From positions 1-24,992 of the IMG/VR virus record IMGVR_UViG_3300028393_000312: 24,992 bases of DNA; one strand, written 5' to 3'. Below are positions 1 to 7,063 of the stretch, piece after piece. The notes below the pieces were generated by a model that saw only the letters and a program-made list of their open reading frames with translations, searched no databases and had not been told where the DNA came from. The DNA is from a virus. The translations under genes were made by a program, and so were the position numbers. Numbering within the stretch: the stretch's first letter is position 1; the number at the start of each line of letters is the position of its first letter.

Positions 1-609
1 ACTGATAAAAGTACCTTATCCAACTTAGGTATTGGATACTACACAAAGCGCTACTACGCAAGTGTCACTGTAAACGCCTCTTCAGGAACAAATTCATCTG
101 GTGGTACCATCAACTGGTCATCAACTAACCAAACTGCATACACGATTGCTGGAGATATCAACGTAGGTTACACCACGTCGACTACGCAAAGTAGGGCTAT
201 CTCTGGTCTTGCTGGTAGTACAACTTATTACTTTACAGTCACTGTCTACTCATCAGACGGCCACTCTGCGTCAAGTCCAGGTACACTAACTACTGCCGCT
301 GCTTTTACTACTCCTTCATTTTCACCTAACCCTCCAGGTATAAGCTGGTCTAGTACTCAAACGTCAGGTTCGGCCGGACAATCTTGGACATGGGATTCAG
401 TAACTGCGTCAGGAAGTACGTCTGGAGGTTTGACGTATGACTGGCAAATATCATCTTCCAGCTCAGGGTCTCCACTTCTTAGCAGTAGCAGCACCTCTCA
501 AACCTTCTTAAACACCGGAGCTACGGCTCTTCGATGGGCTAGAGTGCGAGCAAAGATTAACGGCACAAACGGAACTACATACTATGGAAGCTGGACAGGA
601 TGGACCTAA
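1..609 (+). CDS. Fibronectin type III-like structural/tail protein, C-terminal part
   Basis: The reading frame is open from the first base of the window to TAA at 607-609, giving 202 residues; the start lies to the left. The sequence is very rich in Ser, Thr, Gly and Tyr. It contains a fibronectin-III-like half-domain ending in SGLAGSTTYYFTVTVYSSDG (about residues 70-89). A second beta-rich Ig-like segment carries spaced Trp and Tyr residues (WSSTQTSG, YDWQISSSS, ALRWARVRAK). Such domains are common in phage tail, fibre and capsid-decoration proteins that touch the host surface. I therefore read it as the end of a late structural gene; the exact virion component cannot be told. The next gene starts inside its last codons. 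Confidence 0.7.
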   Translation, partial: TDKSTLSNLGIGYYTKRYYASVTVNASSGTNSSGGTINWSSTNQTAYTIAGDINVGYTTSTTQSRAISGLAGSTTYYFTVTVYSSDGHSASSPGTLTTAAAFTTPSFSPNPPGISWSSTQTSGSAGQSWTWDSVTASGSTSGGLTYDWQISSSSSGSPLLSSSSTSQTFLNTGATALRWARVRAKINGTNGTTYYGSWTGWT

Positions 610-809
610 CAAACGCAGAAAAAGTAAGTGTAATTACGGAAAGAATCTTGTATAAAGAAGCTTTAACTACACAGTACCTTCAACTAGTAGAGGCTAACAA
701 AGACAACAGCAGCTATCCTTTAGAAAAAATTGAAGGATATCTTGCTAACGTGAACAACCTTAACTTAATGAAGGAAGCACTAAATAACGAACTAGACAGA
801 TTAGCATAA
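600..809 (+). CDS. Small helical protein, paralogue of the next gene
   Basis: A 69-residue acidic protein of unknown function, predicted mostly alpha-helical from its run of Leu, Glu, Lys and Asn. ATG at 600 overlaps the end of the upstream structural gene by 10 nt, and GGAAG at 588-592 is a plausible ribosome binding site. It aligns over its whole length with the 72-residue product of the next gene: an LT...K/EK.. start, a Tyr-containing middle, then I.G.LA.N...L..L..E...L at the end. The two are tandem paralogues. Position after a fibre-like gene could mean a small virion-associated or assembly protein, but nothing in the sequence proves this. Confidence 0.6.
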   Translation: MDLTNAEKVSVITERILYKEALTTQYLQLVEANKDNSSYPLEKIEGYLANVNNLNLMKEALNNELDRLA

Positions 810-823
810 TTATAAATAATAAT

Positions 824-837
824 TATGATATGATAAT
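824..837 (+). promoter_or_regulatory. Extended -10 promoter candidate
   Basis: In the AT-rich gap after the 69-aa gene, TGATATGAT lies at 826-834. This is a TGn extended -10 followed by a near-consensus hexamer, about 24 nt before the ATG at 858. No good -35 is visible, as is usual for extended -10 promoters. The same TGnTAT.AT pattern recurs near 2069 and 16462. Confidence 0.4.
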
Positions 838-857
838 ACTACTACACAAGGAGAAAA

Positions 858-1076
858 ATGGCTAACGAACTGACAGACACAGATAAGCTGGATATAATTA
901 ACCAGCATATCAGATCTTTAGAGTACAACCAGTACAACTTGACGTTGTCAAAACTAGAGGAAAACGCTTCATTGAGACCAGACGCAGATATTCTTGCGTC
1001 AATTGACGGACAGCTAGCTGATAACACAGCTAAGCTTTCCGCCCTAAACTCCGAGAAGGCTAAGCTTTCAGCTTAG
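858..1076 (+). CDS. Small helical protein, paralogue of the preceding gene
   Basis: A 72-residue protein of unknown function with a strong AAGGAG site at 849-854 just before ATG 858. The composition (Leu, Asn, Ser, Lys, Glu, Asp) and heptad-like Leu spacing suggest a helical or coiled-coil protein. It matches the 69-residue product immediately upstream from end to end, so a local duplication produced the pair. Its own promoter-like element sits in the gap before it, and it has a much better ribosome binding site than its neighbours. It may therefore be expressed more strongly than the copy upstream. Confidence 0.65.
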   Translation: MANELTDTDKLDIINQHIRSLEYNQYNLTLSKLEENASLRPDADILASIDGQLADNTAKLSALNSEKAKLSA

Positions 1077-1097
1077 TCTCTAACTAACAACACAGCT

Positions 1098-1421
1098 ATG
1101 TCATATTCGTACTCTGACTCTGACTCTGACGAGTACCGTGCACATGGAGATCCTATTATTGCTGAGCTTCTTCGTGAAAAGAAGGAGAAAGACAGTGAGC
1201 TTGCCTTAAAGGCATCTAAGATTGAGTTACTCTCTAGTCTTATACAGAAGGACAAGAACGTCTTATACCTTTGGGAGGTAGAGCGCCTGCTTGCCGACGT
1301 GCCTACAAGTGGCTTGAGTGAGCGTGAGATCCTAGAGATTGACCGTTGCATACAGGAAGTAAAAGATCGCATAGACAAAGATGCGTTAGAGTTAGACCGT
1401 TTACAAAACGACAATGAATAA
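1098..1421 (+). CDS. Hypothetical coiled-coil protein with Ser/Asp-rich start
   Basis: A 107-residue highly charged protein. The N-terminus is a short Ser/Tyr/Asp repeat (SYSYSDSDSDEY, residues 2-13). The rest is rich in Glu, Lys, Leu and Asp with heptad-like spacing, as in a coiled coil. No conserved enzymatic motif is visible. No clear Shine-Dalgarno precedes ATG 1098, so the start is uncertain. It lies between two other small helical proteins in a same-strand cluster. The long minus-strand open frame over this region (1073-1507) looks like an antisense shadow. Confidence 0.55.
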   Translation: MSYSYSDSDSDEYRAHGDPIIAELLREKKEKDSELALKASKIELLSSLIQKDKNVLYLWEVERLLADVPTSGLSEREILEIDRCIQEVKDRIDKDALELDRLQNDNE

Positions 1422-1437
1422 AGAGAAGGACGACATA

Positions 1438-1593
1438 ATGGACAAGAAGGAACTAATGCTTGCAGCGCTACAACAGCGTGTCGGAGAGTTAGAGCTTCAG
1501 TCTGCATCTTTCCGTGCAGATATAACTATGCTTATGGATGAAAATGCAGAGCTAAAATCACAATTAGAAAACAATAAGGCACAAGATGCATGA
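1438..1593 (+). CDS. Very small coiled-coil protein (51 aa)
   Basis: A short gene. I chose ATG 1438 because AGAAGGA at 1424-1430 sits 7 nt before it. The in-frame ATG at 1414 has no ribosome binding site and would give 59 residues. The product is 51 residues, mostly predicted helix with Leu and Met heptads (LMLAALQQRVGELEL, then MLMDENAELKSQLE), like a small leucine-zipper protein. It ends with TGA at 1591-1593, overlapping the next gene by 8 nt, so it is probably cotranslated with it. Function unknown; it could be a scaffold or adaptor peptide. Confidence 0.5.
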   Translation: MDKKELMLAALQQRVGELELQSASFRADITMLMDENAELKSQLENNKAQDA

Positions 1594-2056
1594 GGTAAAG
1601 GACGGCACTCGTACACTACAGTTTAGTGGAGTCATTCTTGCAAAGTCTTCATCTTGGCGAAGAGGGTCTACTCGCTGGATTGAGTTTGAACTCTACAAGA
1701 CTGATAACGGCAAATACATTCTTTCTCGCGTAGGTGTGTCTCTTATCTACCACGGGTCTGCTTGTCCTCTTGTAAAAAGGTATTCTCTAAACGAGGTACC
1801 TGCTGATTCTCTTCATAAGGACTCTCTTGCCTGTGAGGAGTGTAATCCTTCAGAGGAGGCGGTGTTTGTGTTTCCAGAGACTCATCGCTATTGGGCACAG
1901 GTGTCGGAGGAGCCAGACGCAGTTCTTGAGGCACTCTACAAGTATGATCAAGGCGGCGCTCGCTATCTAACTAAGGTTGCTGAACGTCTTCTTGAGGAGG
2001 CAGCGTCAATTGATAAGGGAATTGAAAAGATCTATCGAGTAGAGGTTATTTCCTAA
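1586..2056 (+). CDS. Hypothetical protein, 156 aa
   Basis: A 156-residue protein with a beta-rich N-terminal half (residues 8-60, with TRWIEFELYKTDNGKYILSR at about 29-48) and a helical C-terminal tail (about 115-150). Two cysteines in ACEEC (residues 82-86), together with Cys60, could bind a metal, but no full ribbon is present. The N-terminal stretch recalls short proteins common in actinobacterial phages; I cannot name the family with confidence. ATG 1586 overlaps the 51-aa gene by 8 nt. The gene closes the small-protein cluster and is followed by a promoter-like element. Confidence 0.55.
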   Translation: MHEVKDGTRTLQFSGVILAKSSSWRRGSTRWIEFELYKTDNGKYILSRVGVSLIYHGSACPLVKRYSLNEVPADSLHKDSLACEECNPSEEAVFVFPETHRYWAQVSEEPDAVLEALYKYDQGGARYLTKVAERLLEEAASIDKGIEKIYRVEVIS

Positions 2057-2068
2057 GACGCCTTTACG

Positions 2069-2077
2069 TGTTATAAT
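2069..2077 (+). promoter_or_regulatory. Extended -10 promoter for the nucleotide metabolism cluster
   Basis: TGTTATAAT matches the extended -10 consensus TGnTATAAT exactly. It lies in the 56-nt gap before the GTG at 2113, about 35 nt upstream of that start, where a transcript leader would begin. The -35 region is poor. It is the best-looking promoter on the plus strand and would drive the kinase, thymidylate-synthase-like and deaminase genes. Confidence 0.55.
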
Positions 2078-2112
2078 TTATTCAACGACATCAAGACTAA
2101 GGACAAAGATAC

Positions 2113-3129
2113 GTGTTTATCGTTATTGAAGGTACAGACGCCTCAGGCAAGACGTCTTTAAGCGAGGCTGTAAAGCACGAACTAGAGACGCGTCAGCACG
2201 GCTTTCCAATACAAACTTTTCATAAAGGACGTCCACTAGAGGAAACTCGTCGTTGGGTCTTAAAGGATTACGTGACGTCAATCGAGGACGTTGACTGGAC
2301 ATCTTGCATTGCAATGTCAGATCGCTGGCACTGGGGCGAGATAACATATGCTCCACTTAAGCGACCACACACAAATTTAGATGGATATGGTCTATTAAGT
2401 AAGGCAGGTTGGCGTTGGACAGAGCTGTTCTTAATGTCACGTGGTATTGCTCAATTTTGGCTGTATCAACCACTCCACGTCATCCAGGAGCGCATCAATA
2501 GTCGCGGCGATGATTTCGTCAATGCCGATGAACTTGAGACAATCCTAGGTCAATATGAGCTTGCTGCAGGCCAATCCTGTATCCTTGAAAAGTTAATGCC
2601 TGCCGCCAACAGTCTTGAACAGGTTAAGGATCTTGCTCTTGACATCATCAACAAGGCAAAGGACTGCTCTGACTCCGCGTCTAAGCTATCTCAGTATCCA
2701 GACTACATTGGTTCTCCTAATCCTAAGGTTCTACTTGTAGGCGACGTTCGCAACATCACCGCTAAACATGGTGAGGAGACTATTCTTCCCTTTATGCCTG
2801 TTGACGGTAACTCCGGCGAGTATCTTCTTAACTCTTTACCTGATGATTTTTGGAAAACTGTTGGAATAATAAACGTCAATGATGTTCGCCATATCGGAAA
2901 AACAATGTATGATCTTTGGATACTACTAGGTCGACCTAACATAATCGCGCTTGGTAGACTAGCTTCTCGTGGTTTAGAGCGTGAAGGTTTCTCTAACGAT
3001 CTCTTCACAACCATGCCACACCCGCAATACGTAAGACGATTCCATAACAAGGATCAACAAGAGTACGGAACAGCAATACAAAGAAACGCACAAAACAAAC
3101 CTACGGAGGATAGATGGATACTAAGATAA
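2113..3129 (+). CDS. dNMP (thymidylate-type) kinase fused to a uracil-DNA-glycosylase-like domain
   Basis: A 338-residue two-domain protein starting at GTG 2113. Residues 1-185 are a P-loop nucleoside monophosphate kinase of the thymidylate kinase type: Walker A GTDASGKTS at 7-15, a substrate-loop motif DRWHWGEITY at 70-79, and a basic lid-like segment INSRGDDFVN at 128-137. Such kinases convert dNMPs to dNDPs. Residues 204-325 resemble the uracil-DNA glycosylase superfamily (family 4/5 type): VLLVGD at 206-211, PFMPVDGNSGEYLL at 226-239, INVND, IIALG at 278-281 and HP at 303-304. The usual GEAPG motif is degenerate (GDVRN), so glycosylase activity is doubtful. It overlaps the next gene by 16 nt. 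In context the kinase may act on dTMP or on 5-hydroxymethyl-dCMP, as T4 gp1 does. Confidence 0.75.
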   Translation: MFIVIEGTDASGKTSLSEAVKHELETRQHGFPIQTFHKGRPLEETRRWVLKDYVTSIEDVDWTSCIAMSDRWHWGEITYAPLKRPHTNLDGYGLLSKAGWRWTELFLMSRGIAQFWLYQPLHVIQERINSRGDDFVNADELETILGQYELAAGQSCILEKLMPAANSLEQVKDLALDIINKAKDCSDSASKLSQYPDYIGSPNPKVLLVGDVRNITAKHGEETILPFMPVDGNSGEYLLNSLPDDFWKTVGIINVNDVRHIGKTMYDLWILLGRPNIIALGRLASRGLEREGFSNDLFTTMPHPQYVRRFHNKDQQEYGTAIQRNAQNKPTEDRWILR

Positions 3130-4028
3130 TTGAACTGCCTGACGCAGTCAACGGGTACGTTGATCTCGTTACACACGTTCTAAATAACGGCAAAGAGGTA
3201 TCTCCTCGTGGGATGAAAACTCTTGAAATTGAAGATGCTCTTATTACAATTAAGGACATCACTAAGACTCTTCCACTTGGAGTTAACCGTGGGACAGTCG
3301 CTGGTATTGGCGCAGTCGAGGCTATGCAGCTTCTTTCTGGCACAACGTACCCAGAACTAGTAATCAACGTTGGACCTCAGTTTGCAAACTACGTTGAGAA
3401 CAACGGGCTATTTCACGGAGCATACGGACCACGCACACGTGGACAGTATGACGCTGTTATCGAGCGTCTAAAGCAAGATCCACAGACGCGTCAAGCTGTC
3501 GTAACAATCTGGAATCCGCAGTGGGACCTAATGCCAGGAAAGAAAGACTATCCTTGCACTGTTCTTCACCAGTTCCGTATTCGCGACAACAAGTTAAACA
3601 TGAGCGTATACATGCGCTCAAACGATGTATGGCTAGGCGCAGCGTATGACTTCTTCCAGTTTACGCGTGTTCAGCTTGCTATGGCATCAGTTCTTGGAAT
3701 TGAACCAGGAACGTATGGTCATCACGTCGGATCTCTTCACCTTTACGAGCAACACTTTGAGTCAGCTGGCGCACTTCAATACACCAACTACGAGGACATT
3801 GAGACAATTCCTTATATTGAAGGTCGCTCTTGGCGTGAGGTTGAGGCATCAGCACTTATGGCTATCAGCGCCGCCATCGATGAGAAGGACAATAAGAACC
3901 TTAAGCTTTCTGAACAGTGGTACGCGGACGCGATGATTAAGTCAATTGAAAAGAATCGTGCGCGCTACGACCAAGCGTCAGCAGACGCTCTTATGCAGGA
4001 ACTTACAACAGAACATAACGATGACTAA
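3114..4028 (+). CDS. Thymidylate synthase superfamily enzyme, probably dCMP hydroxymethylase
   Basis: A 304-residue folate-dependent pyrimidine C5-modifying enzyme. The catalytic cysteine is in DYPCTVLHQF (Cys148). The phosphate/nucleotide motif RSNDVWLGAAYD follows at 168-179, and HLY at 209-211 is conserved. In thymidylate synthases the last residue of the equivalent motif is Asn (E. coli Asn177), which selects dUMP. Here it is Asp179, the residue that T4 dCMP hydroxymethylase uses to select dCMP. The first-subunit Arg-Arg pair is Arg-Gln (TRQAV, 125-129). It probably makes 5-hydroxymethyl-dCMP; a dCMP methylase is the alternative, and an ordinary ThyA is less likely. The product is longer than T4 gp42 (246 aa). 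GGAGGA at 3105-3110 precedes ATG 3114. Confidence 0.8.
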   Translation: MDTKIIELPDAVNGYVDLVTHVLNNGKEVSPRGMKTLEIEDALITIKDITKTLPLGVNRGTVAGIGAVEAMQLLSGTTYPELVINVGPQFANYVENNGLFHGAYGPRTRGQYDAVIERLKQDPQTRQAVVTIWNPQWDLMPGKKDYPCTVLHQFRIRDNKLNMSVYMRSNDVWLGAAYDFFQFTRVQLAMASVLGIEPGTYGHHVGSLHLYEQHFESAGALQYTNYEDIETIPYIEGRSWREVEASALMAISAAIDEKDNKNLKLSEQWYADAMIKSIEKNRARYDQASADALMQELTTEHNDD

Positions 4029-4230
4029 TAGTAAGGATGCTGACGAGGAGGACTACTTAATTAGTCCTCTTCGCTCGGCGGCTATACAGATGCATGAGAT
4101 GTATAGTGAGTTTCATCGTGCAGGTTTTACAAAAAGGCAATCCTTATTTCTTGTAAGTAGGGTAGTTGCGTTTGGAATGACGCAGGGAATAGAAGATGCT
4201 AAAGACAAAAAAGACAACATAGGAGATTAA
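4021..4230 (+). CDS. Hypothetical protein, 69 aa
   Basis: A small protein, acidic at the N-terminus, starting at ATG 4021, which overlaps the stop of the preceding gene by 8 nt. The frame is open upstream to 3946, but that part lies inside the preceding gene and is unlikely to be used. The body (SPLRSAAIQMHEMYSEFHRA, then GFTKRQSLFLVSRVVAFGM) looks like two amphipathic helices, followed by a charged tail. I do not recognise a family. It is embedded between two nucleotide-metabolism genes, so a role as an accessory subunit or regulator is possible but unproven. Confidence 0.55.
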   Translation: MTNSKDADEEDYLISPLRSAAIQMHEMYSEFHRAGFTKRQSLFLVSRVVAFGMTQGIEDAKDKKDNIGD

Positions 4231-4231
4231 A

Positions 4232-4711
4232 TTGTCGCTTATCAGACCGTCGTGGGACACCGTGTGGATGGAAATGGCACACTCGATTGGAAGACGCTCT
4301 AGGTGTACGCGAGCACAGGTTGGTGCTGTCGTAGTTTCTCGTAATCAAAGAATAAGTTCTACTGGTTACAACGGTCCTTCCGCTAACTGGCCTCATCAGT
4401 CTGACTGTATAGACTGGTGCCCACGCGCGCAAGGTTTGACTCCTTTAGATAACATGTATGATTCTTGTCCATCAATTCACGCTGAGGCAAACGCACTTCT
4501 TTACGTTGATAGATCTATGGTTCAAGGTGGGACAATTTACATAACCGGCGCAGCGTGTATGCAATGCGCTAAGCTTATATCTAACTCTGGGCTATCCCGC
4601 GTAATGATGAACATTCGTGACATAGACGTTCACCGTAAGCCAGAGGACGTTGTAGACTATCTTATTAAATGTGGGATTGACGTAACAATTATTAAGGAAT
4701 CAAATGAGTGA
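4232..4711 (+). CDS. Deoxycytidylate deaminase (dCMP deaminase)
   Basis: A 159-residue zinc-dependent cytidine/deoxycytidylate deaminase, which converts dCMP to dUMP. The active-site motif HAEANAL has the zinc ligand His83 and the proton-shuttling Glu85. The second motif is ACMQC (Cys109 and Cys112), where the usual Pro before the first Cys is Ala. An insert with Cys59, Cys63 and Cys79 before the His-Ala-Glu motif resembles the extra zinc site of T4-type dCMP deaminases. The start is TTG 4232, supported by AGGAG at 4221-4225. It overlaps the polymerase gene by 8 nt. If the preceding enzyme consumes dCMP, this one competes for the same substrate and supplies dUMP for thymidylate, as in T4. Confidence 0.9.
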   Translation: MSLIRPSWDTVWMEMAHSIGRRSRCTRAQVGAVVVSRNQRISSTGYNGPSANWPHQSDCIDWCPRAQGLTPLDNMYDSCPSIHAEANALLYVDRSMVQGGTIYITGAACMQCAKLISNSGLSRVMMNIRDIDVHRKPEDVVDYLIKCGIDVTIIKESNE

Positions 4712-6527
4712 TGGTCTAGGTGACGTAAAGCTTCACCTTATTGACAACGTTGATACTGCCCGCGAGTTTATCTCTTGGCTTGGTGAACGTAGACCTCATA
4801 ACGCTATTTCCATCGACACAGAAACTGGTGAACTGCCTGGTGGAGCTCGTGACCACGCGCTCTCACCTTGGCACGGACAGTTGCGATTAGTTCAGGTTGG
4901 TGATGGTCAACAAGGTTGGGCTATTCCTTGGAAGGAATGGGCTGGAGTTTTTTATGAGGCTATGGATAAGTTTAACGGTCCTATAGTCTGCCATAACATT
5001 GCGTTTGAAGCTCGCTGGTTTGACGTTCACTCGACGTGGAAGATGCCGTGGGAACGCGCGCACGACACAATGATTATGGCTCACATCATTGATCCACTAG
5101 GTTCAGGTGCACTAAAACGTCTATCGTCCTTATACGTTGATGGTCGTGCGGCAGCAATGCAGGAAACTCTTGACACATCACTTGCAACCAACGGTTGGAC
5201 GTGGGGAACAGTTCCTACTAACTTTCAACCTTACTGGGCATACGGTGCTTTAGATACCGTGCTTACTATGCGCATATGGGAACAATTCTGGGAAAAGTGT
5301 GGACCGGGACAGCCATACCACCGTGCCTACGAGTTAGAGATGCAGGCACGCAAGATCGTTACGCGCATGGAAATTAACGGTGCGCGTATCGATCTTGATT
5401 ACTCAAATAAAAAATATAAGGAGCTTAATGACTACGCTGAGTCTGTAAAGTCCTGGGCAAAGCAAACATACGGCGGAGTTTCTATATCTAGTAACATTCA
5501 ACTAGTTCGTTTGTTTGAGAGCCTTGGAGCTGATATAACATCATACACGCCTTCTGGACAAAAGTCCGCTGATAAGGATCAGCTAAAGCTTCTTTCAATT
5601 GAAGGAAACGACGAGGTAAAGGCGCTTGCTGAGATCGTGCTAAAACAGCGCAAGGCAGATAAGCTTGCTAATACCTACTTCTTAAACTTTATCAACGATA
5701 ACGTAAATGGATTTGTTCACCCGTCAGTTAAGACTCTTGGCGCCCGAACAAGTCGCATGTCAATCCAAAACCCAGCACTGCAAACGTTGCCAAAGGGCGA
5801 TGACACTGTTCGCACTGCGTTTATACCAAAGGACGAAGATCATGTCATCATCACCTCAGACCTTGACCAAGTTGAGTTCAGAATGTTCGCGTCACTCTCG
5901 AAAGATCCAAACCTCATCACTCTCTTTAACAGAGCAGACGCTACAGGGTCAGACCCGTTCACTGAAATTGGTCGTGAAATCTACAATGACCCAACTATGC
6001 AGCGGTCAGACAAACGTCGTAACCTCATTAAAGGTACTGTATACGGTCGACTCTATGGAGCGGGTGTTAATAAGCAAGCCCTAACTGCAGGCGTGCCAGA
6101 GAGTCAAATGCGCGGTGTATCAGACGCGTTTGATACTCGTTTCCCAGGAATGGCAATGTTCCAAAAACAAATTGAAGACGTAGGTATGCGCCGTCTTAAA
6201 ACAGAAGGTCAAGGGTACGTATACACGTGGACAGGTCGACGACTTCCTTGCGATGAAGATAGAGTTTACACACTGGTGAACTATTTAATTCAAGGTGGAG
6301 CTGCCGAGGTATTTAAGTCTAATCTAATAAAACTTGACCAGGCAGAGCTAACTGAACTTCTTATTGTCCCAGTTCACGATGAAATCGTTCTTAACGCTCC
6401 TCGTAAGGACGTTGAAGAAATTATGAAGATTGTCAAGAAGTGTATGACTACCTCTGAAGGTTGGGACGTCCCACTTACAGCTGGCATTGATGGACCTATG
6501 GAAAACTGGGGAGAAAAATACCGATGA
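4704..6527 (+). CDS. DNA polymerase I (family A) with 3'-5' exonuclease
   Basis: A 607-residue replicative polymerase without a 5' nuclease domain. The exonuclease domain (about 30-200) has Exo I IDTE (Asp38, Glu40), Exo II CHNIAFEARW (96-105), where the usual Asp is Glu102, and Exo III YGALD (Tyr180, Asp184). The polymerase domain has motif A SDLDQVEFRM (385-394, Asp386), motif B RRNLIKGTVYGRLYG (Lys443, Tyr447, Tyr451) and motif C VPVHDE (555-560). Tyr447 occupies the position of E. coli Phe762 and T7 Tyr526, which predicts easy incorporation of dideoxynucleotides. It overlaps the deaminase gene by 8 nt and the resolvase gene by 4 nt. It is likely the phage's own replicase. Confidence 0.95.
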   Translation: MSDGLGDVKLHLIDNVDTAREFISWLGERRPHNAISIDTETGELPGGARDHALSPWHGQLRLVQVGDGQQGWAIPWKEWAGVFYEAMDKFNGPIVCHNIAFEARWFDVHSTWKMPWERAHDTMIMAHIIDPLGSGALKRLSSLYVDGRAAAMQETLDTSLATNGWTWGTVPTNFQPYWAYGALDTVLTMRIWEQFWEKCGPGQPYHRAYELEMQARKIVTRMEINGARIDLDYSNKKYKELNDYAESVKSWAKQTYGGVSISSNIQLVRLFESLGADITSYTPSGQKSADKDQLKLLSIEGNDEVKALAEIVLKQRKADKLANTYFLNFINDNVNGFVHPSVKTLGARTSRMSIQNPALQTLPKGDDTVRTAFIPKDEDHVIITSDLDQVEFRMFASLSKDPNLITLFNRADATGSDPFTEIGREIYNDPTMQRSDKRRNLIKGTVYGRLYGAGVNKQALTAGVPESQMRGVSDAFDTRFPGMAMFQKQIEDVGMRRLKTEGQGYVYTWTGRRLPCDEDRVYTLVNYLIQGGAAEVFKSNLIKLDQAELTELLIVPVHDEIVLNAPRKDVEEIMKIVKKCMTTSEGWDVPLTAGIDGPMENWGEKYR

Positions 6528-6976
6528 AATACATTCTTTCAGTAGACCCAGGTAAGGCAACGGGTATGGCTTTGTTTAGCTACTCCGCAGGGCAGGAACC
6601 TGTTCTTGTTTGGTCAGGCGAGTATCAACAGGAAGAATACGCTTTACCAATTAGAACTACACTTAAGGAACACCCTGACGTTGAGATTGTGTGTGAAAGA
6701 TTTACAATCAACATGCAAACAGTTAAAAACTCGCAGGCTCCTTACTCGTTGGAGCAGATAGGAATTCTTAAACAGTGCATGCTTGACGCGGGTAGATCTA
6801 CAGATGACATATACCTTCAATCTCCGTCAGACGCTAAGGGCATGTTTGATAATCCTAAGCTAAAGAAGTTAGAGTATTGGCACAAGGGAGGAGAAGGTCA
6901 TGCCCTTGATGCCATCCGTCACGGCCTTCTCCGCTTAGTAAAGATAGGTTGGAAGCCTTTAAGACTACTACAATAG
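6524..6976 (+). CDS. RuvC-like Holliday junction resolvase
   Basis: A 150-residue RNase H-fold nuclease. Acidic catalytic residues sit in the expected places: SVDPGKATGMALF at the N-terminus (Asp8), IVCERF (Glu58) and GHALDAIRHGL near the C-terminus (Asp129). This pattern matches RuvC-like resolvases of phages, which cut branched recombination or replication intermediates before packaging. Its ATG overlaps the polymerase stop in an ATGA arrangement, so the two are translationally coupled. It is the last gene before a regulatory inverted repeat and probably ends a transcription unit. Confidence 0.85.
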   Translation: MKYILSVDPGKATGMALFSYSAGQEPVLVWSGEYQQEEYALPIRTTLKEHPDVEIVCERFTINMQTVKNSQAPYSLEQIGILKQCMLDAGRSTDDIYLQSPSDAKGMFDNPKLKKLEYWHKGGEGHALDAIRHGLLRLVKIGWKPLRLLQ

Positions 6977-6986
6977 CAAGATCTAC

Positions 6987-7033
6987 ATACTATCAGAAAT
7001 AATGTTTTATTTTCTGTAGAATCCTGATAGTAT
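6987..7033. repeat. 10-bp inverted repeat overlapping a promoter
   Basis: ATACTATCAG at 6987-6996 is repeated as its exact reverse complement CTGATAGTAT at 7024-7033, around a 27-nt AT-rich spacer. Inside it a second imperfect hairpin forms between CAGAAATAA and TTATTTTCTG. The right arm overlaps a candidate -10 element, TATAAA at 7031-7036. It could be an operator, a terminator for the upstream unit, or both. Confidence 0.5.
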
Positions 7034-7036
7034 AAA
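7031..7036 (+). promoter_or_regulatory. Candidate -10 element for the SNF2 helicase unit
   Basis: TATAAA at 7031-7036, in the context GTATAAATA, lies 28 nt before the GTG at 7064 and shares bases with the right arm of the inverted repeat. The -35 region is AT-rich and unconvincing. The same GTATAAATA core occurs on the minus strand at 20389-20397. Confidence 0.35.
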
Positions 7037-7063
7037 TACATAACGACGAGAGGACAAGACTTA

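Noticed and set aside
1073-1507. Minus-strand 144-codon open frame
   Set aside because: It lies antisense to two plus-strand genes with coding-like composition. Its Ser/Arg-rich product looks like a mirror of Glu/Lys-rich coiled coils.
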